Below, piece by piece: positions 7,934 through 15,101 of a stretch of 56,954 nt of DNA. How positions within the stretch are numbered: the first letter of the stretch is position 1; each line of letters begins with the position of its first letter. Under the pieces are notes generated by a model that was not told the origin of the DNA, did no database searches, and worked only from the letters and a program-made list of their open reading frames with translations. Both the position numbers and the translations under genes were made by a program. The stretch comes from Acidobacteriaceae bacterium (GTDB taxonomy: Bacteria > Acidobacteriota > Terriglobia > Terriglobales > Acidobacteriaceae): positions 1-56,954 of the forward strand of contig JANXYB010000009.1 in the NCBI GenBank assembly GCA_025350325.1, given 5' to 3'.

Positions 7934-9544
7934 ATGCAAAGCCGCTCCTGCACACTTCCAATTCTCTTTCTTCTCGCAAGCTTTCAAATAGTCGTCGTTT
8001 CAGCTCAGCAAAACGCCGCGCCTCATCTCGAAAAACGGGGTGCCGCGATCCAACTGATTGTTGACGGCAAGCCATTCCTGATCCTTGGCGGCGAGCTCCA
8101 CAACTCTTCCTCATCGAATCTTGAATACATGAAGCCGCTGTGGCCGCAACTCGCTGCGATGGGCTTGAACACGGTTGTAACGCCGCTTAGTTGGGAGCTG
8201 ATCGAACCGACGGAGGGTACCTACGACTTTGCCCTTGCTGACGGCCTGCTGGCGCAAGCGCGTGAATCGCACCAGCGCATCGTTTTCCTCTGGCTGGCTT
8301 CGTGGAAGAATGGCATGTCTAGCTACGCGCCCGACTGGGTCAAGCGGGATACGCACCGCTTTCCGCGGGTGGTGGCGAAGGGAGTCGAGATTGAGCTCCT
8401 GAGCCCCGCCGTAGCCGCCACCGAGCAGGCCGACGCGCGCGCCTTTGCTGCCCTGATGCAGCACATCAAGCAGGTAGACAGCCGCGATCACACCGTCATC
8501 ATGATGCAGATCGAAAACGAGGTCGGTGTTCTCGGCGATAGCCGTGACCGTTCCGCCGCCGCCGATCGCGCGTTCGCATCGCCCGTTCCGGCCGAACTTA
8601 CACGCTACCTCAAAGCGCATCACGATCTCCTTTACCCACGCCTCCGCGAACTGTGGGATCAAAATGGCGACAAGATCAATGGCAGTTGGTCTGAAGTATT
8701 CGGCAACACAAGTCGCGCCGACGAGATCTACATGGCCTGGCAATATGCACGCTTCGCTCACGCCGTCACGGCGGCAGGCAAGGCTGCCTACAACATCCCC
8801 ATGTACGTGAACACATGGCTAGCCGAGAACGATGCCGAGCCGGGCACCTTTCCCAGCGGGGGCCCCGAGCCGTGGGTCGTCGACATATGGCGAGCCGCCG
8901 GGTCCGCCCTCGATTTCTACGCGCCTGACTTGTATGCACCGGATTTTGCTTTGTGGAGCCAGCGTTACCACCGCGACGGCAATCCGCTCTTCATGCCGGA
9001 GACTCGTGGCGGCTCACCCGGTGCCGCCAACGTCTTCTATGCTGTGGGCCAGGAAGCGGGATTTGGCTTTTGTCCCTTCGCCATTGAAGACGATATGGAC
9101 CCTAAGCAGGACCTGGCTCTCAGCTACCACCTGCTGTCCCAACTTGCTCCGGCCCTCCTCGAAGAGCAGGCCACGGGAAACGTTCACGGATTTTTACTCG
9201 ATAAGGCGCATCCCCATGTCGATTTCGCAATGGGGGGCTACACGGTCAACGTTTCGCTCGATGAGATTTTTGGCTTCCATTCTGAAAGTGGCTACGGCCT
9301 CATTATGGCCACCGGCCCGGACCAGTTTCTCGGCTCCGGCAAAGGCTTTCGCGTGACTTTCAAACTCGAGCTGACCACCGGCCCGCGCGTCGGAATCGCG
9401 TCCGTCGACGAAGGTCGATTTGAACTAGGCAAGTGGATTCCGGGCCGCCGTTTGAATGGCGATGAAAACGACCAGGGGCATTATTGGCGGTTTGATCCAC
9501 GCCACCTGCATACTGAAAAAGTAAAGCTCTACAGCATTCAATAA
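7934..9544 (+). CDS. GH35 beta-galactosidase (DUF5597-containing type), secreted
   Basis: Glycoside hydrolase removing terminal beta-galactose from plant polysaccharide side chains, probably in the periplasm. The 536-residue product from the ATG at 7934 has a signal peptide (MQSRSCTLPILFLLASFQ, cleavage after VSAQ), a TIM barrel opening with FLILGGELHNSS, the acid/base Glu in QIENEVG (E196) and the nucleophile in MPETRGG (E356). The C-terminal third is the all-beta domain typical of the bacterial GH35 branch with 500-560 residues. The open frame extends upstream to 7868, but that part is not signal-like. It lies 118 bp after the S9 gene. A beta-glucuronidase or other exo-activity is possible because the family is broad. 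Confidence 0.88.
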   Translation: MQSRSCTLPILFLLASFQIVVVSAQQNAAPHLEKRGAAIQLIVDGKPFLILGGELHNSSSSNLEYMKPLWPQLAAMGLNTVVTPLSWELIEPTEGTYDFALADGLLAQARESHQRIVFLWLASWKNGMSSYAPDWVKRDTHRFPRVVAKGVEIELLSPAVAATEQADARAFAALMQHIKQVDSRDHTVIMMQIENEVGVLGDSRDRSAAADRAFASPVPAELTRYLKAHHDLLYPRLRELWDQNGDKINGSWSEVFGNTSRADEIYMAWQYARFAHAVTAAGKAAYNIPMYVNTWLAENDAEPGTFPSGGPEPWVVDIWRAAGSALDFYAPDLYAPDFALWSQRYHRDGNPLFMPETRGGSPGAANVFYAVGQEAGFGFCPFAIEDDMDPKQDLALSYHLLSQLAPALLEEQATGNVHGFLLDKAHPHVDFAMGGYTVNVSLDEIFGFHSESGYGLIMATGPDQFLGSGKGFRVTFKLELTTGPRVGIASVDEGRFELGKWIPGRRLNGDENDQGHYWRFDPRHLHTEKVKLYSIQ

Positions 9545-9583
9545 GCTTCTAAGAAGGATGTAGCCCCCAAACCGACGTTGCGC

Positions 9584-9589
9584 TATACT
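9584..9589 (+). promoter_or_regulatory. Candidate -10 element (TATACT) for the rpmI-rplT unit
   Basis: GCGCTATACT ends 85 nt before rpmI. No consensus -35 at 17 bp (the hexamer there is TAGCCC). It implies a long structured 5' leader for rpmI, as expected for an L20-regulated operon that here has lost linkage to infC. Confidence 0.45.
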
Positions 9590-9605
9590 AGTCAAAGCCT
9601 CAATC

Positions 9606-9655
9606 GGGCAGGGGAGCCCCTGTCTGTTAGGTCTAGCGGCGGGGTAACCAAACCC
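9606..9655 (+). promoter_or_regulatory. Structured leader of rpmI-rplT (possible L20 autoregulatory element)
   Basis: Two hairpins are visible between the putative promoter and rpmI. One is CAGGGG/CCCCTG at 9609-9622, extendable by wobble pairs; the other is GGGT/ACCC at 9642-9655. L20 is known to repress rpmI-rplT by binding leader structures that mimic its 23S rRNA site. I cannot show that mimicry here, so the assignment is positional. Confidence 0.3.
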
Positions 9656-9674
9656 AGCCCTAAACGAGAAAACA

Positions 9675-9872
9675 ATGCCCAAGTTGAAGACCCATACGGG
9701 CGCGAAGAAGCGCTTCAGCAAGACTGGCACCGGCAAAATCAAGCGCGGCCAGACGAAGACGCGTCACATCCTTACCTCAAAGTCGGCAAAAGTGAAGCGC
9801 AAGCTGGGCCGTACCCTGCTTGTCTCCGATGGCGACTACCTTAAGGTTGCGCGCATGATTCCGTACGCCTGA
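9675..9872 (+). CDS. rpmI: 50S ribosomal protein L35
   Basis: Basic 65-residue large-subunit protein, full family length. [20 protein letters not shown] and the [15 protein letters not shown] core are canonical for L35. A weak ribosome site (ACGAGAAA) precedes the ATG. It pairs with rplT 209 bp downstream. In most bacteria infC lies immediately upstream; here infC is about 7.5 kb away with four unrelated genes in between. Confidence 0.97.
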   Translation: MPKLKTHTGAKKRFSKTGTGKIKRGQTKTRHILTSKSAKVKRKLGRTLLVSDGDYLKVARMIPYA

Positions 9873-10081
9873 TCGCTGTGCCCCCTCCCAAGAATGGAGA
9901 GGGAACTCCAGGGCCCCACGAACGCGTAGCGCGGGCCCCCGGCAAAACGGTCAATTCTGTGCCGATTTGCCGAGAGATCAAGGCTTGAATGAGCGAGTGA
10001 AGAGGTTTACCGCGCTGCCCCAATGGGCTGCGCCTCCTGCCTCCAGCCGCCTGACTGACGAACGCAAAAGGAGAAACACCT
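9873..10081 (+). other. rpmI-rplT spacer with GC-rich palindromes
   Basis: No gene. It contains CCCTC/GAGGG around 9892-9905 and two GGGCCC hexamers (near 9912 and 9934) able to pair with each other around a CGCG-containing loop. No T tract follows, so this looks like mRNA structure rather than a terminator. Confidence 0.35.
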
Positions 10082-10471
10082 ATGCCCCGTGTAAAGCGGA
10101 GTACCAAGCGTAGTGACCGGCGCAAAAAGATTCTCAAACGCGCAAGCGGCTACTTCCTCACCAAATCCAAGCTGTACCAAGCAGCCCAGGAAGCAGTCGA
10201 GCGCGGCCTCAAATTTGCCTATATCGGCCGCAAGCAGAAGAAGCGCCAGTTCCGTTCCTTGTGGATTGTGCGTATATCGGCAGCCGCCAAACTGAACGGC
10301 TTCAGCTACTCTCTGCTCATCAATGGACTCAAGAAGGCCGGCGTCGAGCTTGATCGCAAGATCCTTGCCGACATCGCCGTTCACGACGCAGCAGGTTTTA
10401 CACAACTGGTAGAGCAGGCAAAAGCCGCTCACGCCGCCGAAGCAAAACCAGCTGCTGTCAAGACTGCTTAA
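10082..10471 (+). CDS. rplT: 50S ribosomal protein L20
   Basis: Early 50S assembly protein binding 23S rRNA, also the known repressor of rpmI-rplT operons. The N-terminal [20 protein letters not shown] and the [20 protein letters not shown] core match L20. At 129 residues it is slightly longer than the usual 115-120 because of an Ala/Lys-rich tail ([15 protein letters not shown]). A good ribosome site (AAAGGAG) lies 8 bp before the ATG. Confidence 0.97.
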   Translation: MPRVKRSTKRSDRRKKILKRASGYFLTKSKLYQAAQEAVERGLKFAYIGRKQKKRQFRSLWIVRISAAAKLNGFSYSLLINGLKKAGVELDRKILADIAVHDAAGFTQLVEQAKAAHAAEAKPAAVKTA

Positions 10472-10492
10472 GTCTATCTGTAGCGCAACTCG

Positions 10493-10528
10493 ACGGCCTG
10501 GAGCGACGCTTCAGGCCGTTTCAATTTC
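10493..10528 (+). terminator. Terminator or attenuator between rplT and pheS
   Basis: A 12-bp stem (10493-10504 pairing with 10508-10519, one G-U pair, GAC loop) begins 21 bp after the rplT stop and is followed by TTCAATTT. The weak T tract suggests partial termination, which would let some rplT transcripts reach pheS. Confidence 0.65.
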
Positions 10529-10542
10529 TGCTGGCTTTCAGG

Positions 10543-10577
10543 TACCCCACCCCGCAATGGTTTATTCTTGGGTTTCG
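10543..10577 (+). repeat. C-rich/TGGTTTATTCT repeat element upstream of pheS
   Basis: CCCCACCC followed by TGGTTTATTCTTGGGTTT (10558-10575). The second half matches 41571-41590 apart from a 2-bp indel. It overlaps the region directly before the pheS ATG, so it may contribute to the pheS promoter or leader. Part of the dispersed family described in the findings. Confidence 0.45.
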
Positions 10578-10579
10578 CA

Positions 10580-11692
10580 ATGACCAACGTAGATATTCCC
10601 AATCTGACGGCTTTTGACGAAGCCGCGCTCGAACAGGCCTTTGCCGCGCTTGCAAAAGAGGCCAGCGATGACGCTGCCGCCCTCACCAATCCAGCGGCAG
10701 TCGAGGCTTTCCGTCTGCAATGGCTTGGCCGCAAGCAAGGCCGTCTTAACGAAGTCTCCGCACGCTGGCTCAAGGCCGCGCCGTCAGAGGCGAAGAAATC
10801 GCTTGGTCAGCGATTCAACGCGCTCAAAAAGCACGTCGAAGAATTGCTCGAAGCTGGGGCCGGAGCCGGTTCAACTTGGAGCGATTCCGCCCTCGCTGCT
10901 GAAGCTATCGACATTACGCTTCCTGGAACGCAACGCCTCCTCGGTGCCGAGCACCCCATCACCCGCACGCTTAACGAGATCACGCAGGTCTTCGCGGCTC
11001 TGGGATATTCCGTCGGCGGTGGGCCCGAAGTTGAAACCGACTACTACAACTTCGAATGCATGAATTTTCCGCCGGGGCATCCCGCGCGCGATACGCAAGA
11101 CACGCTGGTGATCGCCAATCAGGAACGGCGCCCGCTGCGTGATCGGCTGCTGCTGCGCACCCACACTTCGCCTGTGCAGATGCGCACCATGGAATCGCAG
11201 CCGCCGCCGGTGCGCATTATCATTCCGGGCAAGGTGCACCGCAACGATGCGCAGGATGCGACGCATTCGCCGATCTTCCACCAGGTTGAGGGACTTTGCG
11301 TCGACACCAACATTACTTTCAGCGACCTTAAAGGCACGCTCGATCACGCCATGAAGGCGTTGTTCGGCTCCTCGGTCAAGACGCGCTTCTTTCCGTCCTT
11401 CTTTCCGTTTACCGAGCCGAGTGCGGATGTGCAAATAAGCTGCATTTTTTGCGGCGGCAAAGGCTGCCGCAAGTGCAAGCAGTCGGGCTGGATTGAGTTA
11501 CTCGGCTGCGGCATGGTTGATCCCGCTGTGTTTGCTTTTGCAGCGCAGAAACAGCCTGCCTACGATCCGAGAAAGATTTCCGGCTTCGCTTTCGGCATGG
11601 GAGTCGAGCGCATCGCGATGATGAAATACGGCATCAGCGAAATCGGCCAGTTTTATGCCGGAGATATGCGTTTTTTGGGGCAGTTCGCATGA
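10580..11692 (+). CDS. pheS: Phenylalanyl-tRNA synthetase alpha subunit
   Basis: Catalytic subunit of the alpha2-beta2 enzyme that charges tRNA-Phe. The start is the ATG at 10580 (370 residues). The N-terminal coiled-coil arm spans roughly residues 1-95; the class II core includes motif 2 (HRNDAQDATHSPIFHQVEGL region), LLRTHTSPVQMR and motif 3 GMGVERIAM. A Cys cluster, CIFCGGKGCRKCKQSGW, forms a putative zinc-binding loop that I recall from PheS of other phyla. The stop overlaps the pheT start by 4 bp (ATGA), so translation is coupled. Confidence 0.97.
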   Translation: MTNVDIPNLTAFDEAALEQAFAALAKEASDDAAALTNPAAVEAFRLQWLGRKQGRLNEVSARWLKAAPSEAKKSLGQRFNALKKHVEELLEAGAGAGSTWSDSALAAEAIDITLPGTQRLLGAEHPITRTLNEITQVFAALGYSVGGGPEVETDYYNFECMNFPPGHPARDTQDTLVIANQERRPLRDRLLLRTHTSPVQMRTMESQPPPVRIIIPGKVHRNDAQDATHSPIFHQVEGLCVDTNITFSDLKGTLDHAMKALFGSSVKTRFFPSFFPFTEPSADVQISCIFCGGKGCRKCKQSGWIELLGCGMVDPAVFAFAAQKQPAYDPRKISGFAFGMGVERIAMMKYGISEIGQFYAGDMRFLGQFA

Positions 11693-13827
11693 AGATTCTG
11701 ACCAAATGGATCCGCAGTTACCTGCCGGACCTCCCCGTCTCAGATACGCAGTTAGCCGAGGACTTGACTCTGCGCGGAATCGCGGTCGAAGGCATCGACG
11801 ATCTCGGCGTAGGCAACGGCTCGCTCTTCGAGATGGATATCACGACCAATCGCGTCGACGCCATGAACCATTACGGAATCGCGCGTGAGGCGGCGACAAT
11901 CTACGGTCTCCAACTCAAGCCGCTCGAATTCGCTTGGCCCGAGGCGGTCGCATCGACGATTCCCTTTTCGGTCGGCATCGAGGCGGAAGACGCATGTGGC
12001 CGCTTCACGGCGCGCGTCCTTCGCAATGTCGCTATGGGAGAATCACGCGACTGGTTTCCCGGGGCTGAGGTTTCGACTTACTTCAATCTGCTGGAGCAGA
12101 AGAAAATTTCGAATGCCGTCGACGCGACCAACTTCGCGTGGCTGGCGATGGGCCAACCCACTCACGTTTTCGACCTCGACAAGATTGAGGGGGGCATCGT
12201 CGTTCGCCGCGCGCGTAAAGGTGAAAAGCTCAAAACCCTCGACGGCATTGAGCGCACCCTCGATCCTGAAGACCTTGTTGTCGCCGATCACGTCAAGCCG
12301 CTCGGTCTCGCCGGCGTGATGGGCGGATGGGAAACGATGATCACGCCCGCAACCACCAACGTGCTTGTCGAGGCTGCGTGGTTTGAGCCTATGGCCGTGC
12401 GTCGTACCGCGCGACGTCACGGATTGCACACCGACGCCAGCCACCGCTTCGAGCGCGGTGCGGACTTCAACGCTGGTCCAGTTGCGTCTGACCTCGTCAG
12501 CAGCATTCTGCTTGCGAACGGCGGCAGCATCGCCGGCGATCTCGTCGACGTACGCGTCGCCGACTGGGAATCGCGCACCATTCATCGCAAGCCCATCACG
12601 CTTGCACTGAGCGAAGTGCATCGCATTCTCGGCGCTACCATCGACAAAGAAGGCATCACGGCTGGTGCGGTTGAGGGCGTACTTACACCTCTCGGTTGCG
12701 AACTGACCAACGATTCATCGCGAGCCTCTGCATGGCAAGTGACTTTGCCGAGTTGGCGTCTCGATCTGGAGCGCGAGATCGACCTCATCGAAGAAGTGGC
12801 CCGCGTCTACGGCTACAACCGCTTCGCCAACACGCTGCCTGCCTTTGCCGGCGGGGTCGCGGCACTGCCGTGGGCAGAAAGCGAATCCGCAATGCGCCGC
12901 GTGCTGCTCTCTGCCGGATTCAACGAAGCCATCTCTGGCACCTTTTGCTCCGCTGCAGAGGCCGCACTGACCGCGCCACTCCCCGCCCAAGTCGTGGCGC
13001 TCGGCAATCCGCTCAGCGAAGAGGCAGGGGTGCTGCGCCCCTCGCTCGTTCCGGGAATGTTAGGCATGGTTGCTGGCAATCTGCATCGCGACGTCAGCGA
13101 TGTGCGCCTTTTTGAACTTGGCACGGTGTTCAGCGGTACGACGGAGAAAGTTGACGAACGTCTGTCGCTCGCGTTCGGTGCGGGCGGAAATGTTGCCGAA
13201 CATAGCCCGCTCTATCCCGCGCGCAGTCTCGAGTTCCACGACATCAAAGGTGTCGTCGAGCAAGTCTTAGCTCGCTTTCAGACGCGCAGCATCTACTTTG
13301 ACCGCTTTCCTCCCGAGGTGGGCATCATACCCATGTGGCTTCATCCTTATCGCGCCGCGCGCGTTGTCGCGGATGGCCTCACCGTTGGTTGGTTTGGTCA
13401 ATTGCACCCCGCAGAAGCCGCGAATCGCAAACTCAAGGACCCCGTGAGTATCGGCGAGATTTACATTGATCGCCTTTTCAAATTGGGGCGGCGCAAACCC
13501 GCGGCCCGCGAAATTTCGCGGTTCCAACCTGTACGCCGCGACTTCTCACTCGTGGTCAATCAGGACACTGCATGGCAGACGATAGACCTGGCTCTAGAGG
13601 ATTTGAAAATTCCTGAGCTGGTCGACTGGCGCGTGCGCGAAGTTTTCCGCGACAAAAATTTGCACCAGTCCCGACTCGATAAATCTACAAGCTCAAGCGA
13701 ATATTTTTTGCTGCTCGGCGTCACGTTTCAGGCCCCTGACCGCACCCTGCGCGAAGAAGAATTGCAAGTCTTTCAAGCGCGTGTCATCGACGCCATCGGT
13801 AAAGCGGGAGGGCGTCTGCGCGCTTAG
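11689..13827 (+). CDS. pheT: Phenylalanyl-tRNA synthetase beta subunit lacking the OB-fold tRNA-binding insertion
   Basis: Non-catalytic subunit with tRNA binding and editing functions. It has 712 residues against roughly 790-810 in most bacteria. The N-terminal module MKILTKWIRSYLPDLPVSDT runs to residue 40 (VEGIDDLG) and jumps straight to DITTNRVDAMNHYGIAREAA (50-69), omitting the roughly 110-residue EMAP-II-like OB domain normally between them. The B3/B4 editing region (around 190-330), B5, the core-like region and the C-terminal ferredoxin-fold anticodon-binding domain (PVRRDFSLVV to GGRLRA) are all present. The frame is unbroken, so this looks like a genuine domain absence. It overlaps pheS by 4 bp. 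Confidence 0.96.
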   Translation: MKILTKWIRSYLPDLPVSDTQLAEDLTLRGIAVEGIDDLGVGNGSLFEMDITTNRVDAMNHYGIAREAATIYGLQLKPLEFAWPEAVASTIPFSVGIEAEDACGRFTARVLRNVAMGESRDWFPGAEVSTYFNLLEQKKISNAVDATNFAWLAMGQPTHVFDLDKIEGGIVVRRARKGEKLKTLDGIERTLDPEDLVVADHVKPLGLAGVMGGWETMITPATTNVLVEAAWFEPMAVRRTARRHGLHTDASHRFERGADFNAGPVASDLVSSILLANGGSIAGDLVDVRVADWESRTIHRKPITLALSEVHRILGATIDKEGITAGAVEGVLTPLGCELTNDSSRASAWQVTLPSWRLDLEREIDLIEEVARVYGYNRFANTLPAFAGGVAALPWAESESAMRRVLLSAGFNEAISGTFCSAAEAALTAPLPAQVVALGNPLSEEAGVLRPSLVPGMLGMVAGNLHRDVSDVRLFELGTVFSGTTEKVDERLSLAFGAGGNVAEHSPLYPARSLEFHDIKGVVEQVLARFQTRSIYFDRFPPEVGIIPMWLHPYRAARVVADGLTVGWFGQLHPAEAANRKLKDPVSIGEIYIDRLFKLGRRKPAAREISRFQPVRRDFSLVVNQDTAWQTIDLALEDLKIPELVDWRVREVFRDKNLHQSRLDKSTSSSEYFLLLGVTFQAPDRTLREEELQVFQARVIDAIGKAGGRLRA

Positions 13828-13895
13828 CTTTCGCGCGCTGATACGCCGCATCAAGTTCACCAATACCACGGCCTGCACGCAAGCCGCGTGGGCGC

Positions 13896-13901
13896 TATAC
13901 T
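13896..13901 (+). promoter_or_regulatory. Candidate -10 element (TATACT) for the coiled-coil/zapA unit
   Basis: GGCGCTATACTTGC lies 39 nt before the ATG at 13940 and repeats the GCTATACT string seen before infC and rpmI. No strong -35. Confidence 0.4.
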
Positions 13902-13939
13902 TGCTGCGATACAGTGCTTTTTCTGGAGGTCATTTTTTC

Positions 13940-14278
13940 ATGTCGCAATCATCCTACGAGTCCCAGATCGCGGAACATCCCCAGTCCGAACCGCACACTA
14001 CCGAAGGTCACAACGAAAACGGAACCCTGGCGCTCAGTGCGAACGATTTCACAGCATTGGAAGAGCGTGTCGTGCGTGCCGTAAAACTCGTCAAAAGCGA
14101 GCGGCAGGCCCGCGCCGCCGCAGAGGAGCGCGCTGACAAGGCCGAGGCGCAGTCGATGGAGCAACGGCCGGTCATCATTAGTCTGCAGGAGGAAGTAAGC
14201 GCTCTGAACGCAGAACGGGACCAGGTGCGGCAGCGTGTTGAGCGGCTCCTTTCTCAACTCGACACTCTCGAACTGTGA
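13940..14278 (+). CDS. Small coiled-coil protein upstream of zapA (ZapB-like)
   Basis: 112-residue cytoplasmic protein. The N-terminal 40 residues are polar and probably disordered (SYESQIAEHPQSEPHTTEGH); residues 42-110 form a heptad-rich helix (ALEERVVRAVKLVKSERQ, then SLQEEVSALNAERDQVRQ). Start chosen at the ATG at 13940 because TGGAGG precedes it by 10 bp. It ends 7 bp before zapA, so the two are cotranscribed. Small coiled-coil partners of this kind fit a divisome role like ZapB, which bundles with ZapA at the Z-ring, but the homology is only by architecture and context. Confidence 0.75.
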   Translation: MSQSSYESQIAEHPQSEPHTTEGHNENGTLALSANDFTALEERVVRAVKLVKSERQARAAAEERADKAEAQSMEQRPVIISLQEEVSALNAERDQVRQRVERLLSQLDTLEL

Positions 14279-14285
14279 GGTAGTA

Positions 14286-14603
14286 ATGCCTAGTAATCCT
14301 CTCGAAAGTACTCCCGGCTATACCACGGTCAGCATTTATGACCAGGCGTATCACCTCAGAGGGCAGGACTCGGATCACATACGCCGGCTCGCGGCTTTGG
14401 TTGACACCAAAATGCGAGCCGTCGCGTCGCACGGTCGCACTGTAGACTCGCTCCGCGTGGCCGTGCTGGCAGCTCTCAATCTCGCGGACGAGCTATCTCA
14501 ATCCACCGCTGGCCCCGGCACCGGCGATGGGCATGCGCGCGCCGCAAACCTGCGCGACATGCTCGACGAAGTATTAGAGGACGAACGCGAGACCGGTTCG
14601 TAG
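14286..14603 (+). CDS. zapA: Cell division protein ZapA
   Basis: FtsZ-binding protein that stabilises and bundles Z-ring filaments. From the ATG at 14286 (GAGGT at 14277-14281 overlaps the preceding stop) it has 105 residues. The signature is VSIYDQAYHLRGQDSDHIRR (beta hairpin and first helix) followed by LAALVDTKMRAVA and a second helix VDSLRVAVLAALNLADEL, which match ZapA. The polar C-terminal tail is typical. The structured RNA downstream is reminiscent of the zapA-6S RNA arrangement of many bacteria. Confidence 0.88.
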   Translation: MPSNPLESTPGYTTVSIYDQAYHLRGQDSDHIRRLAALVDTKMRAVASHGRTVDSLRVAVLAALNLADELSQSTAGPGTGDGHARAANLRDMLDEVLEDERETGS

Positions 14604-14656
14604 GATAGACAGCTTCAGTTCAATTTTTTGATTGGCGTCCCCATTCGGCCGCGCCC

Positions 14657-14780
14657 GTGCTCGGACCGTGGACATCGACGGCAAGCCAGGAATCGTGTAC
14701 GTGCGTCGTCTCCTTCGTCGTGCGCAATCCCGTCTCAGAGTCTTCTGAGAGCTGGCCGTGGCGGTCGATTATCCCGGCAC
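14657..14780 (+). ncRNA. ssrS: Structured RNA candidate, 6S RNA-like, downstream of zapA
   Basis: An extended closing stem is visible: GTGC at 14657 with GCAC ending at 14780, ATCGAC (14674-14679) with GTCGAT (14764-14769), and GCCAG (14685-14689) with CTGGC (14752-14756). It leads into an open central region that contains a perfect 6-bp hairpin on the 3' side (CTCAGA 14734-14739, loop GTCT, TCTGAG 14744-14749). A long interrupted rod with a large bubble and a small 3'-side hairpin is the 6S architecture, and 6S RNA lies next to zapA in many bacteria. At about 124 nt it is shorter than the usual 160-200, so the ends may extend further. There is no coding alternative. 6S identity is inferred. 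Confidence 0.5.
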
Positions 14781-15101
14781 AATTAGGCAGGATCACTTCA
14801 GTTTTTGACCATCTCAACGGGTTTTATAGGCTGTTTGTTCTTCACCTGCGCAACAGTTGACGAAGTCGAAGACTTCATGCTCACATCTAGAAGGTTTGTC
14901 GGGGACCACGGCCATGCAAACTTCCCCTTGCTCGTACATGTGCCGCATACCCGTCTACCCCGGCCGTCTACCCAAATCTGGCCCTGATTCTGAGGTCGTT
15001 GCTCTTTAGCAGGACTGAGTCGTCACCCAATCAACCCCGCGTCCCATGAGGCGCAACTGGTTCTGTGCCTACCCCAATACAGGCCAGCTGATGGAGAATC
15101 T
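14781..15101. other. Gene-free region after the RNA candidate
   Basis: I see no credible ORF, terminator with a T tract, or recognisable repeat here. A short hairpin (GAAGTCGAAGACTTC, near 14861-14875) is the only structure noted. It presumably holds the promoter for the downstream peptidase, but no clear -35/-10 pair stands out. Confidence 0.4.

Noticed and set aside
12043..12621. 192-codon open frame antisense to pheT
   Set aside because: It lies wholly inside pheT on the opposite strand. In GC-rich genes, antisense frames stay open by codon bias; no ribosome site and no recognisable domain.
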